Assembly: GCF_900096975.1 (NCBI RefSeq)
Contig: NZ_FMYQ01000019.1
Span: 82,859-146,858, forward strand
From: Paraburkholderia lycopersici
GTDB lineage: Bacteria; Pseudomonadota; Gammaproteobacteria; Burkholderiales; Burkholderiaceae
Direction: 5' to 3'
DNA: 64,000 nucleotides
In this document: positions 61,665 to 64,000 of the stretch, one piece after another
How the letters are laid out: every line of letters begins with the position of its first letter
Position numbering within the stretch: the first letter of the stretch is position 1
Program-made: the position numbers and the translations under genes
Notes under the pieces: generated by a model
Told to the model about the DNA's origin: nothing
The model's database searches: none
Seen by the model: the letters and a program-made list of their open reading frames with translations, nothing else

Positions 61665-63148
61665 AGACGCAATCATTTCGCACCTCGAATCGTTGGCGAC
61701 GAATCGCCCTCAGCATTGCGTGGATCGTGTGTGCGCTCGCGGGCTGCGCGCTGATTCATCACAACGGCACACCCGCGGCCGCAATCGCGCCCGAGCAGAT
61801 CAACCTTGCCGACGACATCCATCTCGCACGAGAGGGCTGGCCTGCCGCACGCTGGTGGACGCGGTACGACGACCCGCAGTTGAACATCCTCATCGATCAA
61901 GCGCTCGATCGTGCGCCGACGATGCGCATTGCGCGCACGCGCGTCGCGCAAGCGAAGTCCGATGTCGAACTCGTGAGCGCGGGGTCCGGTCTCCAAGTGG
62001 TGGCGCTCGCGATGCTCGATCGCGAGCATGTTTCGGCGAATGGCTTTCTCGGTCCTTTCGCAAACAACGTACCGGAGGAAGGGCTCACAGGGCCGTGGTA
62101 CACGGAGGGCATCGTCGGACTCGGCGCGAGCCTCAACGTCGACATCTGGGGCAAACAGCGCGCCGAGGTCGCCGCATCGCTCGGCGTGAATAATGCACGG
62201 CTTGCAGAAACGTCGGCAGTGGAACTCGAAATCTCCTCGGACGTGGCGCAACTTTACTATGGCATTCAGACCACGTACGCACTGGTCGCGCTGCTCGAAC
62301 AGTCGCGCGATATCGCGGCGTTCGCGGTCTCGGCGCACCGCGCGCGGGTCGCACGAGGCCTCGAAGCACGGACCGAACTCGAAACCGCGAAGGCGCAGCA
62401 ACTGGCCATCGAACAGCAGATCGTCTCCGCGCAGGACCGCATCGTCTCATTTCGCGAGTCATTGCGCGCGCTGATCGGCGCGGGCCCCGCCGACCTGCCC
62501 GTCATCGCCCCGGTCGCGCTGCCGGGCCAACAGGCTGCGTTGCCTGCAACCCTCTCCTACGAACTGCTGGCGCGGCGGCCCGACCTGCAGGCGATGCGCT
62601 GGTACGTGCAGGCGTCGTTCGATCGCATCGACGCGGCAAAAGCGGCGTTCTATCCGAGCTTCGATATCAAGGCGTTCTTTGGCTTGAACGCACTGCATCT
62701 CGCCGACCTCTTTACGCGCGCCAGCCAGCAGATCAATCTGATTCCCGGCCTCTATTTACCCATTTTCGATGGCGGGCGGCTCAACGCGAACCTCGGCGGC
62801 GCGCGCGCGCAAAGCAACATGCTGATCGATCAATACAACGCAGCCGTGCTCGACGCGGTGCGGGACGTCGCGCAAACGGGCAGCCGTTTGCAGGCGCTCG
62901 ATACACAGTTCGATTTACAGCGTCGCCGCGTCGAATCGATTACCTTTGCTGGTGACAGCGCCGAAGCCCACTATCGGCGCGGCTTGAGCAGCCGGCTCGC
63001 GGCACTGCAAGCGCGCCAGCCCGTCATTGCGGAGCAGGCTGCCCTGCTCGCGCTGCATGGAGAAATCATCGGCCAGGACATTGCGCTGACGAAGGCGCTC
63101 GGCGGCGGCTATCGCGCCGACTCGCCCGTCGAACTGAAGCCGCGTTGA
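61661..63148 (+). CDS. mdtP: Outer-membrane factor lipoprotein (NodT/MdtP family)
   Basis: The 495-aa protein has a signal peptide with lipobox LAGC (near residue 29) and two efflux-factor repeats (ARWWTRYDDPQLNILIDQAL, and the second with IPGLYLPIFDGGRLNANLGGA). It is the third gene of the mdtNOP-type operon, with an ATGA overlap with mdtO. Together with the NodT-type gene at about 5-6.5 kb, this gives two distinct outer-membrane channels in the window. Confidence 0.88.
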   Translation: MKTQSFRTSNRWRRIALSIAWIVCALAGCALIHHNGTPAAAIAPEQINLADDIHLAREGWPAARWWTRYDDPQLNILIDQALDRAPTMRIARTRVAQAKSDVELVSAGSGLQVVALAMLDREHVSANGFLGPFANNVPEEGLTGPWYTEGIVGLGASLNVDIWGKQRAEVAASLGVNNARLAETSAVELEISSDVAQLYYGIQTTYALVALLEQSRDIAAFAVSAHRARVARGLEARTELETAKAQQLAIEQQIVSAQDRIVSFRESLRALIGAGPADLPVIAPVALPGQQAALPATLSYELLARRPDLQAMRWYVQASFDRIDAAKAAFYPSFDIKAFFGLNALHLADLFTRASQQINLIPGLYLPIFDGGRLNANLGGARAQSNMLIDQYNAAVLDAVRDVAQTGSRLQALDTQFDLQRRRVESITFAGDSAEAHYRRGLSSRLAALQARQPVIAEQAALLALHGEIIGQDIALTKALGGGYRADSPVELKPR

Positions 63149-63193
63149 AGGTCTTGAAACGATGCTGGACTGGCCTCGGCCAGGGGTTCAGCT

Positions 63194-63222
63194 AAAACGG
63201 TATATACTGTTTATACCGTTTT
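63194..63222. promoter_or_regulatory. Inverted-repeat operator in the promoter of the RHH protein gene
   Basis: AAAACGGTATA (63194-63204) and TATACCGTTTT (63212-63222) form a perfect 11-bp inverted repeat with a 7-bp spacer, 18 bp before the start codon. The repeat overlaps promoter-like sequence (TATACT). Its position suits autoregulation by the ribbon-helix-helix protein it precedes. Confidence 0.7.
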
Positions 63223-63239
63223 CAATTGAAGAGATGAAC

Positions 63240-63704
63240 ATGAGCGAAGTCACCGCGCGCAAGCCGACCAAGAAGGCTTTTTATTTCCCGAAGACAGCCG
63301 ATCAGGCGAAGCCAGAAGACAAGCCGGCCGGCAAAACCAAGGCGCCGAAGTCCGCGGCATCCACCGGCGCGCGCAAGTCGAGCGCTCCGAAGTCGAAGGC
63401 GAGCGCTGCCGCTCCGGCTCCCGATGCTGTGAAGAAGCCGGCGCGCGAGACCGTCGCAAAGGGCAAGGACAAGCGCGCGAAGAAAGACAAGGTCGTGCGC
63501 GACAGCTTCACCATGCCGAAGGCGGACTACGACCGTATCGCCACCCTCAAGCAGAAATGCCTCGAAGCGGGCGTTACCGTGAAGAAGAGCGAGCTTTTGC
63601 GTGCCGGCCTGCAGTTGCTCGAAGCGTCTTCTGCAAAACGTCTCGTGGCGGCGATCGCGGCACTCGAAACCGTCAAGACGGGCCGTCCCGCCAAGGACGA
63701 ATAA
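63240..63704 (+). CDS. Histone-H1-like Lys/Ala-rich protein with C-terminal ribbon-helix-helix domain
   Basis: The 154-aa protein begins with a Lys/Ala/Pro-rich, low-complexity tail (residues 1-86, with KPAGKTKAPKSAAS and AKGKDKRAKKDK) like bacterial histone H1-like proteins. The last 65 residues look like an RHH domain: a strand (DSFTMPK), helix A (ADYDRIATLKQKCLEAG) and helix B (VKKSELLRAGLQLLE). It probably binds DNA as a dimer and may compact it or act as a repressor. A start at ATG 63234 is equally possible. A clear operator precedes it. Function is inferred from sequence pattern only. Confidence 0.7.
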   Translation: MSEVTARKPTKKAFYFPKTADQAKPEDKPAGKTKAPKSAASTGARKSSAPKSKASAAAPAPDAVKKPARETVAKGKDKRAKKDKVVRDSFTMPKADYDRIATLKQKCLEAGVTVKKSELLRAGLQLLEASSAKRLVAAIAALETVKTGRPAKDE

Positions 63705-63716
63705 GTCGTTAAAAGG

Positions 63717-63754
63717 AAAACCCCCACGTTTTCGCTGAAAACGTGGGGGTTTTT
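63717..63754 (+). terminator. Strong rho-independent terminator after the RHH protein gene
   Basis: A perfect 17-bp stem (AAAACCCCCACGTTTTC, 63717-63733, with its complement at 63737-63753) has a 3-nt loop and ends in a T run. Confidence 0.92.
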
Positions 63755-63883
63755 CTATCGTGCGCCAGGTTCGCAATGGCTTTCGCTTTCACGGGCGCAC
63801 AGAGCGGCCCGGTTGAATCCATACCGCAGCGGTGGCCGCTTCGGCAGAACCTATCGGCTCGGCTCGGCTCGACGAACTCGAAC

Positions 63884-64000
63884 TCACATGTTCGGATAAT
63901 TCGGTCCGCCGCCGCCTTCCGGCGTGACCCAGACGATGTTCTGCGTCGGGTCCTTGATGTCGCAGGTCTTGCAGTGCACGCAGTTCTGCGCGTTGATCTG
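63884..64000 (-). CDS. Electron transfer flavoprotein:ubiquinone oxidoreductase, C-terminal end (partial)
   Basis: Only 38 residues are in the window. They read NCVHCKTCDIKDP followed by TQNIVWVTPEGGGGP and NYPNM, the conserved 4Fe-4S-cluster C-terminus of ETF-QO. The enzyme passes electrons from acyl-CoA dehydrogenases via ETF to ubiquinone. The stop is at 63884-63886. The bulk of the gene lies to the right of the window. The preceding 63755-63883 holds no gene. Confidence 0.88.
   Translation of the reverse strand, partial: QINAQNCVHCKTCDIKDPTQNIVWVTPEGGGGPNYPNM

Noticed and set aside
1..64000. tRNA, rRNA, CRISPR array or prophage
   Set aside because: No cloverleaf-like sequence, rRNA signature, regularly spaced repeats or phage structural genes were seen.

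Overview
The window is GC-rich chromosomal DNA of a Burkholderiaceae member, most likely Paraburkholderia, Caballeronia or Burkholderia. The evidence is the GC3-heavy codon use, a BktB-type thiolase, the kguEKTD-ptxS order, a PGDYG-domain protein and a prkA-yeaH-spoVR operon. I see no tRNA, rRNA, CRISPR array or intact mobile element. One degraded insertion sequence lies near 54.7-55.0 kb. Both ends cut genes: a ribbon-helix-helix protein on the left and the ETF:ubiquinone oxidoreductase on the right.

Layout. 0-4.2 kb: a class A penicillin-binding protein followed by a terminator and a 96-bp near-palindrome studded with DnaA-box-like nonamers. 4.2-11.7 kb: an HCCA isomerase-like enzyme, then a tripartite RND efflux operon (adaptor, permease, outer-membrane factor) with a divergent TetR regulator and a perfect palindromic operator. 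11.7-19.2 kb: small proteins, a C45-type autoprocessing hydrolase, a ClC chloride channel, a GST, and the YeiH/YeiE exporter-regulator pair. 19.3-24.7 kb: a 2-ketogluconate operon (kguE, kguK, kguT, kguD, ptxS) behind an 18-bp PtxS-like palindrome. 24.8-31.7 kb: a YhfC intramembrane protease, small conserved proteins, a Spy/CpxP-like periplasmic protein, an Lrp regulator with a saccharopine-dehydrogenase-like enzyme, a P-loop kinase-like ATPase, a lipoprotein and a CorA transporter. 31.8-38.1 kb: a ribose-type ABC operon with LacI repressor and ribokinase (rbsB, A, C, R, K). 38.2-41.2 kb: a chemoreceptor with a C-terminal DWETF tether, then a 2-keto-4-pentenoate hydratase-like protein. 41.9-47.0 kb: prkA-yeaH-spoVR. 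47.2-50.8 kb: a SulP transporter, a LacI gene with a broken DNA-binding N-terminus, and an IclR regulator. 50.8-54.4 kb: an MFS transporter, class III CoA-transferase and citryl-CoA-lyase-like protein that together could import, activate and cleave a citrate-like acid. 54.6-57.1 kb: IS remnant, hydroxyacyl-CoA dehydrogenase and bktB thiolase. 58.2-63.1 kb: a YtcA lipoprotein and an MdtNOP-type efflux system. 63.2-63.7 kb: a histone-H1-like tail fused to a ribbon-helix-helix domain, behind its own inverted-repeat operator.

The recurring theme is substrate-responsive carbon use (2-ketogluconate, ribose, a possible tricarboxylate, lysine-type amino acids) and efflux, each with a local regulator and often a visible operator. 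The most interesting unexplained items are the DnaA-box-like palindrome at 3.9 kb, the CoA-transferase/citryl-CoA lyase operon, the lysine-rich RHH protein with its operator, and two 21-bp-spaced repeat arrays upstream of the saccharopine-dehydrogenase-like gene and bktB. None is proven novel from sequence alone.
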